Position numbers and translations under genes: made by a program. A stretch of 64,000 nt of DNA from Sphaerotilus natans (GTDB taxonomy: Bacteria; Pseudomonadota; Gammaproteobacteria; Burkholderiales; Burkholderiaceae_C), in the NCBI RefSeq assembly GCF_900156335.1, contig NZ_FTMZ01000004.1, forward strand, positions 1 to 64,000, written 5' to 3'. This document shows, piece by piece, positions 9,213-23,116 of this stretch (the first letter of the stretch is position 1; each line of letters opens with the position of its first letter). Under the pieces are notes generated by a model. It was not told the DNA's origin, did not search any database, and worked only from the letters and a program-made list of their open reading frames with translations.

Positions 9213-10547
9213 TCAGCGCTGCCCGAACATCATGCGCCGCGCCAGCAGCGACTTCAGCGGCCCGGCCTGCTCCAGCGCCGCCAGCGCCGAGCCGCGCAGC
9301 GTGCCCAGCCCCGGCAGGTTCCAGGTGAAGCTGCGGGCGAGGAAATCGGTGGCGGCGATCATCACCCAGCGGTCGGGCGCACGCTGCCACTCGACCCGGC
9401 GCAGCGCCTGATCGACATCGTCGCTGGCGGCCAGGCGGCGCACCAGCTCGTGCGCGTCGCGCAGGCCCAGGTTCAGGCCCTGGCCGGCGACCGGGTGCAG
9501 CGTCTGCGCCGCATTGCCGATGCGCACCGTGCGGCCGCGCACCAGCGTGCGCTCGGCATTGAGCCCGAGCGGGAAGCACTTCAGCGGCCCGATGCCCGCC
9601 AGCCGCCCGACCTCGCCCGGCAGCAGGTGCGTCAGCACCGCCAGCCGCTGCGCATCGTTCAGCCCGGCGACCGGATCGTCACCGCTGTCGACGCACCAGA
9701 CCAGCGAGAAGCGCCGCCGCGGCGCCTGCCCCGGGCGCTCGATCAGGCCGGGCAGCGGCAGCAGCGCCACCGGCCCCTGCGGCGTGAAGCGCTCGTAGGC
9801 GCAGCCGGGCTCGCCGCCCTCGACCTCGACGGTGCCGACCCAGGCGCTCTGGCGGTAGTCGCGGGTGACGGCGCGGCGCGCCTGCTCGGTGTAGACGCCG
9901 CCCTCGGCGATGACCGCCAGATGGTGGGTCTCGACCAGCCGGCCGCGCTCGCCAGACGTGTCCGCGCCCTCGCCGGGCCGATCGGTGGCCAGATCGACCT
10001 CGACGCCGGCCGGCACGGTGCGCACGTCCAGCACCGGCCGCCCCCAGGGCGCGGACAGGCGCTGCGGCTCGCGCGCGCAGGCCGCCAGCCAGGCCGCGCG
10101 CATCGGCGCGACCAGCCGGCCGTAGGGAATGACCGCGCCGAGCTGCTCGACGCGCTCGTCCTCGGCGCGGATGCGCAGCGCCGGCGCCGCGCCGCGCCCG
10201 AGCAGCTCCATCAGCCCGGGCTGCTGCTGCGAGACATGCACGCAGCGGATCGGCTCGGCCTGCGCGGCCATCTCGTCCCAGACACCGAGCCGGCGCAGCT
10301 CGACCACGCTGCCCTGCGACAGCGCCAGCGAGCGCGGGTCGGCGGTCACGTCATGGGTGGCGGGCAGCCGGTCGTGCACGCAGATGCGCGCCTGCGGCAG
10401 GCGCCGCGCCGCATGCAGCGCCAGCGCCAGACCGACCGGGCCGGCCCCGATCACCGCCAGATGCAGGGACGCAGGAGAAGCCGCAGAGACGGCATCAGCG
10501 TCGAGCGCGGGGGCGGACAAAGGCGAGCCGGTCGTCGAAGTGGTCAT
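9213..10547 (-). CDS. ubiH: UbiH/Coq6-type FAD-dependent monooxygenase
   Basis: This 444-residue flavoprotein matches the UbiH family of ubiquinone-ring hydroxylases. The Rossmann motif GAGPVGLALAL lies at about 33-43, the DPRSLALSQGS segment follows at about 70, and the second FAD motif GNAAQTLHPVAGQGLNLGLRD at about 350 has the GNAAQ form typical of UbiH. Its ATG overlaps the stop of the upstream ATP-grasp gene (ATGA at 10544-10547), so translation is coupled to it. The expected role is hydroxylation in ubiquinone synthesis, but lying between two ATP-grasp genes is unusual and another substrate is possible. Confidence 0.85.
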   Translation of the reverse strand: MTTSTTGSPLSAPALDADAVSAASPASLHLAVIGAGPVGLALALHAARRLPQARICVHDRLPATHDVTADPRSLALSQGSVVELRRLGVWDEMAAQAEPIRCVHVSQQQPGLMELLGRGAAPALRIRAEDERVEQLGAVIPYGRLVAPMRAAWLAACAREPQRLSAPWGRPVLDVRTVPAGVEVDLATDRPGEGADTSGERGRLVETHHLAVIAEGGVYTEQARRAVTRDYRQSAWVGTVEVEGGEPGCAYERFTPQGPVALLPLPGLIERPGQAPRRRFSLVWCVDSGDDPVAGLNDAQRLAVLTHLLPGEVGRLAGIGPLKCFPLGLNAERTLVRGRTVRIGNAAQTLHPVAGQGLNLGLRDAHELVRRLAASDDVDQALRRVEWQRAPDRWVMIAATDFLARSFTWNLPGLGTLRGSALAALEQAGPLKSLLARRMMFGQR

Positions 10548-11845
10548 GGGTGCCGATGCGTCTGAGGGTCTTCGGCCGGCCGCCGCCGCGGCGACTGGCG
10601 TGAAGCCCGCATTTTCCTCGCGATCCAGCGCGACGTCAGCACCAGGGCCGGGCGCGGATCGTCCAGGCTCAAGGTCTGGCAGACCAGCGGCCAGCGCAGC
10701 AGCGAACGCAGGTAGTCGCTCCAGCGGGTCAGGCCCTCGGCCCGGTACTGGCGCACCGCCCGCAGATCCTTCAGCCCGTTGACATACCAGCGCCCGGCGC
10801 GGACCGGCGGCGCCAGGTCGGGCGCCGGCAGACCCTGCGCATCGCGCCAGGCCAGCCACGGCAGGTTGACGCCGCAGCGGGTGGTCAGGATGCCCCACTG
10901 GCTGACACGCGGATTGATCTCCAGCAGCAGGAACTCGCCGGTGCGGCAGTCGCGCTTGAAGTTCATGTTGGCGATGCCGCGGTAGCCGATGCGCGCCAGG
11001 ATGTCGAGCGCCAGCGCCTCCAGCCCGGGCTCGTTCAGGCTCTCGACGAAGCAGCCGCTGCCGGCGTGCGGCGGCCAGATGCGCCACTTGCGGCCGCTGA
11101 ACACCGCCTGCGCCCGGCCATCCCGACCGATGAAGGCATGGACGTCGAAATGCTCCTCGTCCGGACCCTCGATGAACTCCTGCACCAGCGAGGTCGCGCC
11201 CAGCGGCAGCAGCTGCGCGCACAGCGCCATCAGCTCGTCGACGTTGTCGACCCGCAGCGCCTTGGCCCGGCGCACCGCCTCGGCCAGACCCGGCGCCTGG
11301 CACCAGGCCTGCGGCGTGGCCGGCTTGACGATGGCCGGAAAGCGCAGCCGCTCGGCCGCGTCACGCACCTCGGTCAGCGAGGTCGGCGCCAAGGTGCGCG
11401 GCACCGGCAGCCGGTGCGCGGCGGCCAGGCGGTCGAATTCGGTCTTGTCCATCAGCCGGTGCACCAGGTCCGGATCGGGCAGGGTCGAGACGATGCAGTC
11501 CGACGCGCCCCGGGCCAGCAGCCGGGCCAGCACCTCGAGATCCGGATCGGCCGACGCCAGCACCGGCAGCGGCCCGCCATGGTGCGCCGCCAGCGTGCGC
11601 AGCGCCTGCAGCAGCGCCTCAGGCTGCTCGGAGAACAGCGGCACCTGGACAAAGCCGGTGCAGTGGCGCGACAGGCGTGCCGGCGGATCGGCGTACTCCG
11701 CCACCAGGATCACCGGCACCCCGGCCAGGCCAAGCGAGCGCACCAGGTTCATGTCGCCCTCGCTGGCCCCGATGCAGGACAGCACGACGCACGGACGCGG
11801 ACCGGCAGACGGCGGGAAAGAGGCAACAGGCGACAGGCGGGACAT
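10544..11845 (-). CDS. ATP-grasp carboxylate-amine ligase-like protein A
   Basis: A 433-residue ATP-grasp protein, paralogue of the one at 7784-9055. Features in order: N-terminal VVLSCIGASEGDMNLVRSLG (about 20-40), ASADPDLEVLARLL (about 100), FPAIVKPATPQAW with the ATP Lys (about 175), and FLLLEINPRVSQWG (about 315) with the metal-binding Glu and Asn. The C-terminus is basic. It lies 60 bases downstream of the FemAB-like gene and overlaps the UbiH start by four bases. As its family ligates amino acids or similar amines to carboxylates, a role in building a peptide or amidated metabolite with its neighbours is inferred, not shown. Confidence 0.85.
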   Translation of the reverse strand: MSRLSPVASFPPSAGPRPCVVLSCIGASEGDMNLVRSLGLAGVPVILVAEYADPPARLSRHCTGFVQVPLFSEQPEALLQALRTLAAHHGGPLPVLASADPDLEVLARLLARGASDCIVSTLPDPDLVHRLMDKTEFDRLAAAHRLPVPRTLAPTSLTEVRDAAERLRFPAIVKPATPQAWCQAPGLAEAVRRAKALRVDNVDELMALCAQLLPLGATSLVQEFIEGPDEEHFDVHAFIGRDGRAQAVFSGRKWRIWPPHAGSGCFVESLNEPGLEALALDILARIGYRGIANMNFKRDCRTGEFLLLEINPRVSQWGILTTRCGVNLPWLAWRDAQGLPAPDLAPPVRAGRWYVNGLKDLRAVRQYRAEGLTRWSDYLRSLLRWPLVCQTLSLDDPRPALVLTSRWIARKMRASRQSPRRRPAEDPQTHRHP

Positions 11846-11905
11846 CCGGAGCTCCGTTCAGGTGCTCCAGATTGTCCGCTGCCGTACCCGGCCCTCCGGC
11901 CGAAA

Positions 11906-13141
11906 TCAGGCGCCCGTCGATGTGATCTGCGTCACAGCCGTGGCAGATGCCGCGCCCAGTGCAGCCGCCGGCACCGAGGTGGCCCGACTTTCGGACAGGC
12001 CCTCGGCAGCCCCGGCATCGGCCGCCTCGGCCGCACGGCGGCGCGACTGGCGCAGCCGCTCGGCCGCCAGCATCGCCGCACCTGCAAGCCGGTTGCCCGG
12101 CACCAGCAGCGCGCCCAGCTCGCGCCGGCCCGGCCAGAGCTTGCTGATGAAGGAGTCGGACGAGGCGCCGCTCTCGAACATCGTCAGCTGCGGGCAGCGC
12201 TCGCGGCCCTGGCGGATGAACTCGATCTCGTTGAGCATGCCGGGGCCGAACTTGCGCAGCTCGGGATCCCAGCCCACCTTGAAGGCAAAGCCCATCGTTC
12301 CGGAGATGAAGTTGCAGGTCGAGGCGATCGCGCGGCCGTCGAGCCGCAGCTCGGTGAACAGCGCGCGGCCCTCGGCATCGAAGCGCGCCACCATCTCGCG
12401 GAAGAAGGCCTCCTCGGCCGGCACAGCACGCACCGAGGTGCCCGACTCGCCCTTCCAGCCCTGGTGCTCCAGATGCAGGAAGTTCTCGATCGCCGACTCG
12501 GTCAGCGGCTCGCCCTGGCCAAGGCAGTGCCAGCTCAGCTCGCCCATCTCGGCCAGCCGGCGCCGGCAGCGGTTGATCTCGTTGAGCTTCTTGCCGAGCA
12601 GCTCGCGCAGCATGTCCTCGCCGCACTGGCTCATGTCGAGCATCGCGCGCTCCTGCGGGCCCAGGCGCAGCATCGACAGGCCGCGCGCGTCGGTCTGCTG
12701 TGCCAGCGCACGCGCCAGCCGGCCATCGCAATCGGTCTTCGGCAGCACCAGGCCCTGCCAGGGCGACAGGCCGCCGATGGCGCGCATCAGCGCAGCCACT
12801 GCAGCATCCAGCCGCTCGGCATCGAGCAGCAGCCCGCCCAGAAAGCTGTGGCACGACAGATAGGCACTCAGGTGCGGCCACGGAAAGCTGCGGCTGCCCG
12901 GGCTGCGCCGGAACACGCCGACGCCGACCAGCTCGCGCGCCGCCCCGGTGCCCGCCTCGATCCAGGCGATCACCGGCCGCAGGCCGGCATCGAGATGCCG
13001 CAGCGCCGGCAGCACGAAGTGGGGCGACAGGTAGACATTCGGCTCGGCCGCACGCGACTCCAGCCCGGTCCAGGCCTGCAGGTCACGCGCGTTCAGCTCT
13101 TCAAGCCGGCGCCAGCGCACCTCAAGATGTTCTGCGCTCAT
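11906..13141 (-). CDS. FemAB/CelD-like GNAT acyltransferase (BioF2-like domain)
   Basis: The 411-residue protein carries the acetyltransferase fold of the CelD/BioF2-like (FemAB-related) group: a first lobe with VYLSPHFVLPAL (about 30-41), then after a variable middle the core block KKLNEINRCRRRL (about 185), EHQGWKGESGTS (about 230), and the segment DGRAIASTCNFISG-x-MGFAFKVGWD with GPGMLNEIEFI (about 275-315). Such proteins transfer acyl or aminoacyl groups in exopolysaccharide or cell-wall modification. The ATG at 13141 has GGAGGA nine bases upstream; a longer frame to 13258 lacks this support. It is the first gene of the leftward cluster. The C-terminal 60 residues are Ala-rich and low complexity. 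Confidence 0.8.
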   Translation of the reverse strand: MSAEHLEVRWRRLEELNARDLQAWTGLESRAAEPNVYLSPHFVLPALRHLDAGLRPVIAWIEAGTGAARELVGVGVFRRSPGSRSFPWPHLSAYLSCHSFLGGLLLDAERLDAAVAALMRAIGGLSPWQGLVLPKTDCDGRLARALAQQTDARGLSMLRLGPQERAMLDMSQCGEDMLRELLGKKLNEINRCRRRLAEMGELSWHCLGQGEPLTESAIENFLHLEHQGWKGESGTSVRAVPAEEAFFREMVARFDAEGRALFTELRLDGRAIASTCNFISGTMGFAFKVGWDPELRKFGPGMLNEIEFIRQGRERCPQLTMFESGASSDSFISKLWPGRRELGALLVPGNRLAGAAMLAAERLRQSRRRAAEAADAGAAEGLSESRATSVPAAALGAASATAVTQITSTGA

Positions 13142-13477
13142 GCTCGATCTGTCCTCCACAACCTGGGCCAGACCCGCTGCGCGCGTGCGCTGTGCCGATG
13201 ATGCGCCCCCCTGAGGCGACTGATGATGACTGGCCCTGCTCTTGTCGATCGATCCCACGACTCCCCCTCTGTACAGCTTCTGCCCCCGCAGTCATGGGGC
13301 TTGCCCATGCGCCTGGGCTGGCAGACGAGGGTTGTACTCCAGATCTTCGGGATCGGATGCACGCCCGCCCCCCGCAAGTAAGTGTCTGTAACTCAGGCCT
13401 TGCTCAAAGCTTAAGCCAGACTGAAGCCGGCCGGTGGCGTGGCAAATCACAACAAGCTGGCGTGAAATACATCATGC
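13142..13477. other. 336-base gap upstream of the FemAB-like gene
   Basis: This lies between the priA stop and the start of the acyltransferase gene. The only feature I can support is the Shine-Dalgarno GGAGGA at its left end. It should hold the promoter of the ATP-grasp cluster, but I find no clear -35/-10 pair and no small gene. Confidence 0.4.
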
Positions 13478-15622
<2,145 letters not shown>

Positions 15623-15628
15623 TGAAGC

Positions 15629-15637
15629 TGTGGATAA
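15629..15637 (-). promoter_or_regulatory. DnaA box upstream of priA
   Basis: The minus strand reads TTATCCACA, the perfect E. coli-type DnaA box. It is single, lying between hemE and priA, in the region that should contain the priA promoter. Confidence 0.6.
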
Positions 15638-15668
15638 CTCTGTAGAGAAGTCGTGATGAGCTGCTTCA

Positions 15669-15689
15669 AGTCCTTGTCAGACAAGGACT
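15669..15689. terminator. Perfect palindrome between hemE and priA (possible terminator)
   Basis: Two ten-base arms, AGTCCTTGTC and GACAAGGACT, flank a single base. In RNA this would form a hairpin of about eight pairs directly after hemE. There is no T-run on either side, so intrinsic termination is uncertain; a protein-binding palindrome is the alternative. Confidence 0.45.
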
Positions 15690-15703
15690 TTCTACAGATT
15701 GCC

Positions 15704-16786
15704 TCAAAAACGGGCAGAAGCCGCCGCGCGCATCGCCCGCGAGTGGCGGTGCACCGTCTCGACCAGCACGGTGACCGCCTCCGGCGGGGTGTGCTGGCTG
15801 ATGCCGTGGCCGAGGTTGAAGACATGGCCGGCATGCGGGCCGAAGCTCTCGAGCACGCGGATGGCCTCGCGCTCGACGGCCTCCGGGGTGCCGAACAGCA
15901 CGTTCGGATCCAGGTTGCCCTGCAGCGCCACCTTGTGGCCGACCTGCGCGCGGGCACGACCGAGGTTGACGGTCCAGTCCAGGCCCACCGCGTCGGTGTC
16001 GCTGGCGGCGATCTCGTCGAGCCACAGGCCGCCGCCCTTGGTGAAGACGATGCGCGGGATCTGCACGCCGTCGTGCTCGCGCTTGAGCTGCGCCAGCACG
16101 CGCCGGGTGTAGGCGAGGCTGAACTCCTGGAAGGCGCCGTCGGCCAGCACGCCGCCCCAGCTGTCGAAGATCATCACCGCCTGGGCGCCGGCCTCGATCT
16201 GCGCGTTCAGGTAGGCGGCGACCGAATCGGCGTTGACCGCCAGGATGCGGTGCATCAGATCGGGCCGTCGGTACATCAGCGACTTGACCAGGCGGTAGTC
16301 GTCGCTGCCGCCACCCTCGACCATGTAGCAGGCCAGCGTCCACGGGCTGCCGGAGAAGCCGATCAGCGGCACGCGGCCGTTCAGGGCCTTGCGGATCGAG
16401 CTCACCGCATCGAACACATATTGCAGCTTGGCCATGTCCGGAACCGCCAGGTCCGCGACCGCGGCCTCGTCGCGCACCACCTTGGCGAACTTCGGCCCTT
16501 CGCCCAGCGCGAAGCTCAGGCCCAGGCCCATCGCGTCGGGCACGGTCAGGATGTCGGAGAACAGGATCGCCGCGTCGAGCGGGTAGCGCTCCAGCGGCTG
16601 CAGCGTGACCTCGGTGGCGTAGTCGACATTCGTCGCCAGGCCCATGAAGCTGCCGGCCTGCGCGCGGGTGGCGCGGTATTCCGGCAGGTAGCGGCCGGCC
16701 TGGCGCATCAGCCAGACGGGCGTGTGGTCGGTGGGCTGGCGGCGCAGCGCGCGCAGGAAGTTGTCGTTCAGGAGGGGAACATGCAT
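15704..16786 (-). CDS. hemE: Uroporphyrinogen decarboxylase
   Basis: HemE removes four acetate carboxyls from uroporphyrinogen III to give coproporphyrinogen III in haem synthesis (cytosol, homodimer). The 360-residue product has the N-terminal signature [15 protein letters not shown] with the substrate-binding arginines, the [12 protein letters not shown] segment with the catalytic Asp (about residue 87), and a conserved YMVEGG and FDSWGG. Length is normal. The ATG at 16786 begins the family's NDNFLRAL start. It is followed by priA in the same direction. Confidence 0.98.
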   Translation of the reverse strand: MHVPLLNDNFLRALRRQPTDHTPVWLMRQAGRYLPEYRATRAQAGSFMGLATNVDYATEVTLQPLERYPLDAAILFSDILTVPDAMGLGLSFALGEGPKFAKVVRDEAAVADLAVPDMAKLQYVFDAVSSIRKALNGRVPLIGFSGSPWTLACYMVEGGGSDDYRLVKSLMYRRPDLMHRILAVNADSVAAYLNAQIEAGAQAVMIFDSWGGVLADGAFQEFSLAYTRRVLAQLKREHDGVQIPRIVFTKGGGLWLDEIAASDTDAVGLDWTVNLGRARAQVGHKVALQGNLDPNVLFGTPEAVEREAIRVLESFGPHAGHVFNLGHGISQHTPPEAVTVLVETVHRHSRAMRAAASARF

Positions 16787-16941
16787 GGTGGCGGGATTGT
16801 AGAAGTGCGCCTGACATGCGCCTGCCGTCGGCCGTCATCCGGCCCTCAGCCGCTTGCGCTAGTCTTGGCAGGTCTTGATCTGTGTCGAAGTACGCAGCCT
16901 GACACAGTTTCACAGTCACGACACCTCCGGAGGGATCCCCG

Positions 16942-17574
16942 ATGTTCCTGAGCCTCTTTTCATGGCCGTCGCTGCGCCTGGGTGCCGCCCTGCTCTGGGC
17001 CGCGGTGCTGTCGGGCTGCGGCTACAACGACTTCCAGCGCCTGGACGAGCAGGTCAAGTCGAGCTGGGCCGAGGTGCTCAACCAGTACCAGCGCCGTGCC
17101 GATCTGGTGCCCAACCTGGTCGCCACCGTCAAGGGCGAGGCGAACTTCGAGCAGGAGACGCTGACAAAGGTGGTCGAGGCCCGCGCGAAGGCCACCTCGA
17201 TCCAGGCCACGCCGGAGCTCATCAACGACCCGGCCGCCTTCAAGCGCTTCCAGGACGCGCAGGGCGAGCTCTCCGGCGCGCTCGGCCGCCTGCTGGTCGT
17301 CACCGAGAACTACCCGAACCTGAAGGCCAACCAGGGCTTCCAGGACCTGCGCGTGCAGCTCGAGGGCACCGAGAACCGCATCACCGTGGCCCGCAACCGC
17401 TACATCCAGGCGGTGCAGGACTACAACATCCTGGCGCGCAGCTTTCCCAGCAACCTGACCGCGAAGGTCTTCAGCTACGAAGTGAAGCCGAGCTTCACGG
17501 TGGCCAACGAGGCGCAGATCAGTGCGCCGCCCGCGGTGAGCTTCGACAAGCCGGCGGCGGCCGCCTCGCGCTGA
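16942..17574 (+). CDS. lemA: LemA family lipoprotein
   Basis: This 210-residue protein is a typical LemA: an N-terminal membrane segment (about 10-27) ending in a lipobox-like LSGC at residues 24-27, then a long four-helix coiled domain with NQYQRRADLVPNLVATVKG and the NRYIQAVQDYN motif. A strong ribosome binding site (GGAGG) lies upstream of the ATG. LemA proteins have no defined biochemical role but commonly neighbour TPM-domain proteins, as here: two TPM genes follow after 7 and 21 bases, making a three-gene operon. Confidence 0.95.
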   Translation: MFLSLFSWPSLRLGAALLWAAVLSGCGYNDFQRLDEQVKSSWAEVLNQYQRRADLVPNLVATVKGEANFEQETLTKVVEARAKATSIQATPELINDPAAFKRFQDAQGELSGALGRLLVVTENYPNLKANQGFQDLRVQLEGTENRITVARNRYIQAVQDYNILARSFPSNLTAKVFSYEVKPSFTVANEAQISAPPAVSFDKPAAAASR

Positions 17575-17581
17575 ACCGGCC

Positions 17582-18523
17582 ATGAGGCACGCGCACGGCT
17601 TCCTGCGCTGGCTGGCCGCAGGTCTGCTGCTGGCCTGGGCCCTGACCCTGGGCGCGCAGGCCCAGGGGCTGCAGCCGGTGCCGGCGCTGTCGGACCGAGT
17701 GATCGACCAGGCCGGCGTGCTCGGCAGTGGCCGGGCCGCGCTGGTCGAGCAGCTCGCGCGCCTCGAGCGCGAGACCGGCGCGCAGCTGGTGGTGCTGACG
17801 CTGGCCACGACCCAGCCCGAGGACATCGCCGCCTATGCGCATCGGGTGGCCGACCAGTGGAAGATCGGCCGGCGCGAGATCGGCGACGGCCTGCTGATCG
17901 TCGTGGCGGTGCAGGACCGGCGCATGCGCATCGAGGTGGCGCGCACGCTGGAAGGCGCGGTGCCCGACGTGGTGGCCGGGCGCATCATCCGCGAGCGCAT
18001 GGCGCCCGCCTTCCGCCAAGGCGACTACGCCGGCGGCATTTCGGCCGCCGTCAGCCAGATCGACAGCCTGATCCGCGGCGAGAAGCTGCCCGCACCCGAA
18101 CCCGACACCCACGGCGAGAGCGGCTCGCACGACACCACAGGGGCCGGCGACGAGGATATCCCCTGGCTGCTCACCGGCGCCTTCGTGGTGCCGGTGGTCG
18201 CGCGGGTGCTGGTCAGCCTGACGGGCCGACTGCTCGGACCGCTGCTCAGTGGCGGGGTCGGTGTGCTGCTCGGTGCCCTGCTGGGCGGCGGCGCGATGAT
18301 TCCGATCGTGGCGCTGGGCGTGCTGGGCTTCGGGGTGGCGGTGCTGATGGCGATCAGCTCGGCGATCGCCCGGGTGACGGACACGCGCGGCGGCAGCGGC
18401 TGGAGCTGGAGCTGGAGCGACGGCGGATCGTCCTCGAGCGATGGCAGCTCGTCCTCGGGCGGCGGCTTCTCGTCGGGCGGCGGCGGCAGCTTCGGCGGCG
18501 GCGGCTCCTCGGGCGGCTGGTGA
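17582..18523 (+). CDS. TPM-domain (YgcG/Psb32-like) membrane protein with Ser/Gly-rich tail
   Basis: The 313-residue protein has a signal peptide (1-27, AQAQ), a TPM domain (about 38-160: DQAGVL, LVVLTLATT, GDGLLIVVAVQDRRMRIEVARTLEG), two or three hydrophobic segments (about 195-265), and a Ser/Gly-rich tail ending GGGGSSGGW. This YgcG architecture is usual. The tail codes for repeats of SSGGG type. It is co-transcribed with lemA and the next TPM gene. The TPM domain may have phosphatase activity in some relatives, but no substrate is known here; an envelope role is likely. Confidence 0.93.
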   Translation: MRHAHGFLRWLAAGLLLAWALTLGAQAQGLQPVPALSDRVIDQAGVLGSGRAALVEQLARLERETGAQLVVLTLATTQPEDIAAYAHRVADQWKIGRREIGDGLLIVVAVQDRRMRIEVARTLEGAVPDVVAGRIIRERMAPAFRQGDYAGGISAAVSQIDSLIRGEKLPAPEPDTHGESGSHDTTGAGDEDIPWLLTGAFVVPVVARVLVSLTGRLLGPLLSGGVGVLLGALLGGGAMIPIVALGVLGFGVAVLMAISSAIARVTDTRGGSGWSWSWSDGGSSSSDGSSSSGGGFSSGGGGSFGGGGSSGGW

Positions 18524-18544
18524 GCCGAAGGACAGGAACACGTC

Positions 18545-19060
18545 ATGATCGACACGATGCTGCGCATGCTGCGCCATCTCGCCACCGGCCGGCGCGCGGT
18601 GCATCGCGCGCTCGATGCGGCCGCGCTGCAGCGGCTGCAGCAGGCCATCACCGCCAGCGAACAGGGCCACGACGGCCAGATCCGCCTGTGCGTCGAAGCC
18701 GCCCTGCCCTGGCGCTATCTGCGCGGGCGGGCCAGCCCGCGCGAGCGCGCCCTGGCGGTGTTCGCCAAGCTGCGCGTCTGGGACACCGAGCGCAACAACG
18801 GTGTGCTGATCCATCTGCTGCTGGCCGACCGGGCGATCGAGGTGGTAGCCGACCGGGCCCTGCACCGCCGGATCGCTCCGGCCGACTGGCAGGCGCTGGT
18901 CGAGGCGATGCAAGGCCCACTGCACGAGGGCCGGCACGAGCAGGCGCTGCTGGCCGCGGTGGCCACGCTCGACGGCTGGCTGCGCCAGCATTTTCCCGCC
19001 GACCCCAACTCGGCCGGCACACGCGACAACGAGCTGCCGGACCCGGTCGAACTCGGCTGA
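18545..19060 (+). CDS. TPM-domain cytosolic/peripheral protein
   Basis: A 171-residue protein with a TPM domain (about 30-150): GQIRLCVEAALPW, then RVWDTERNNGVLIHLLLADRAIEVVADR, the core TPM block. It has no signal peptide or membrane segment, unlike the preceding gene. It closes the lemA-TPM-TPM operon (21 bases after the YgcG-like gene). Precise function unknown. Confidence 0.92.
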   Translation: MIDTMLRMLRHLATGRRAVHRALDAAALQRLQQAITASEQGHDGQIRLCVEAALPWRYLRGRASPRERALAVFAKLRVWDTERNNGVLIHLLLADRAIEVVADRALHRRIAPADWQALVEAMQGPLHEGRHEQALLAAVATLDGWLRQHFPADPNSAGTRDNELPDPVELG

Positions 19061-19083
19061 ACCGGGCCGGGCAGCACCAATGA

Positions 19084-19118
19084 CAACGCCCGCGAGGCCT
19101 GGGCCTGCGCGGGCGTTG
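19084..19118. terminator. Hairpin between lemA operon and atpC (bidirectional terminator candidate)
   Basis: An eleven-base stem, CAACGCCCGCG with CGCGGGCGTTG, encloses a 13-base loop that can pair further. It stands between convergent operons (ends at 19060 and 19188). No clear T-tract follows on either strand, so confidence is moderate. Confidence 0.55.
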
Positions 19119-19187
19119 GGGGGTGTCGTGGCCGGTGTGCGCCTGCGGCAGGCCGCAGGTCTTCATCCCGTCACGTCACACGTCGCG

Positions 19188-19604
19188 TCACTTGCGACGC
19201 AGCTTCTGGATCGCGGCGATCTGGGCGGCCATCAGCGCGAACTCGCTCTGGGCACGGGCCAGATCGATGTCGCTCTTGGCGTTCTTGATCGCTTCCTCGG
19301 CCACGCGCTTGGCTTCCAGGGCCTTGGCCTCGTCGAGGTCATGACCGCGGATCGCGGTGTCGGCCAGCACGGTCACGCGGTCGGGCTGCACCTCGAGAAT
19401 GCCGCCGGCCACGAACACGAACTCTTCCTGGCCATTGTCGGCGCGCTCGATGCGCACCGCGCCCGGCTTGATGCGGGTGATCAGCGGCGTGTGGCGGGGC
19501 AGGATGCCCAGCTCGCCGTTCTCGCCCGGCAGCGCGACGAACTTCGCCTCGCCCGAGAAGATCGACTGTTCAGCCGAGACGACGTCCACGTGGATCGTTG
19601 CCAT
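19188..19604 (-). CDS. atpC: ATP synthase F1 epsilon subunit
   Basis: Epsilon links the central stalk to the c-ring and inhibits ATP hydrolysis. The 138-residue product has the beta-sandwich domain ([52 protein letters not shown]) and a C-terminal helical hairpin ending in IQKLRRK. GAAGGA precedes the ATG at 19604. It is the last gene of the atp operon, 98 bases after atpD. Confidence 0.98.
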   Translation of the reverse strand: MATIHVDVVSAEQSIFSGEAKFVALPGENGELGILPRHTPLITRIKPGAVRIERADNGQEEFVFVAGGILEVQPDRVTVLADTAIRGHDLDEAKALEAKRVAEEAIKNAKSDIDLARAQSEFALMAAQIAAIQKLRRK

Positions 19605-19702
19605 GGTGTTCCTTCGTTGGTTTGAAGAGAGTCAGGAGACGGAGGTGGCGGCGCTGCCCGACCCACCCGCGGGGAGCGGGCGGACAGCAGCCGTCAGCCG
19701 GC

Positions 19703-22049
<2,347 letters not shown>

Positions 22050-22763
22050 GACGCTGCTCCGGTTTAGGCGAAGGACTTCTTGAACGCGGTGATCGCGGCG
22101 TTCAGCGCCGCTTCCGCATCCTTGTCCATCGCCTTCTTGTCCTCGAGCGTCTTCAGCAGCGCGCCGTGGCTGGTCTTCAGGAACTGGTGCATGCCCGATT
22201 CGAAGGCCAGGACCTTCTTCACTTCGATGTCATCCAGGAAGCCCTTGTTGACCGCGTACAGCGTCGCTGCCATCAGGCTGATCGACTGCGGAGCGTACTG
22301 CGACTGCTTCAGCAGCTCGGTCACGCGGGCACCGCGGTCGAGCTGGCGCTTGGTCGCGGCATCCAGGTCCGAGGCGAACTGCGCGAACGCAGCCAGTTCA
22401 CGGTACTGCGCCAGGTCGGTACGGATACCGCCGGACAGGCCCTTGATCAGCTTGGTCTGGGCAGCGCCACCGACGCGCGACACCGAGATACCGGCGTTGA
22501 TCGCGGGACGGATACCGGCGTTGAACAGCGAGGTTTCCAGGAAGATCTGGCCGTCGGTGATCGAGATCACGTTGGTCGGAACGAAGGCGGAAACGTCACC
22601 GGCCTGGGTTTCGATCACGGGCAGCGCGGTCAGCGAACCGGTCTTGCCCTTGACTTCGCCCTTGGTGAAGGCTTCCACGTAGTCGGCGTTGACGCGGGCT
22701 GCGCGTTCCAGCAGACGGCTGTGGAGATAGAACACGTCGCCAGGGAAGGCTTCGCGGCCCGGC

Positions 22764-22795
<32 letters not shown>

Positions 22796-23084
22796 GGCGA
22801 CGGCCTGCTTGGACAGATCGTCATAGACGATCAGCGCGTCCTGGCCGCGATCGCGGAAGTACTCGCCCATCGTGCAGCCGGTGTAGGCCGACAGGTACTG
22901 CATGGCGGCCGACTCGGAAGCCGATGCCGCCACGACGATGGTGTAGTCCAGAGCGCCGTTCTGTTCCAGCGCGCGCACCACGTTCTTGATCGACGAAGCC
23001 TTCTGGCCGATCGCGACGTAGACGCAGGTCATGTTCTGACCCTTCTGGTTGATGATCGCGTCGATCGCCACGGCGGTCTTGCCG

Positions 23085-23116
<32 letters not shown>
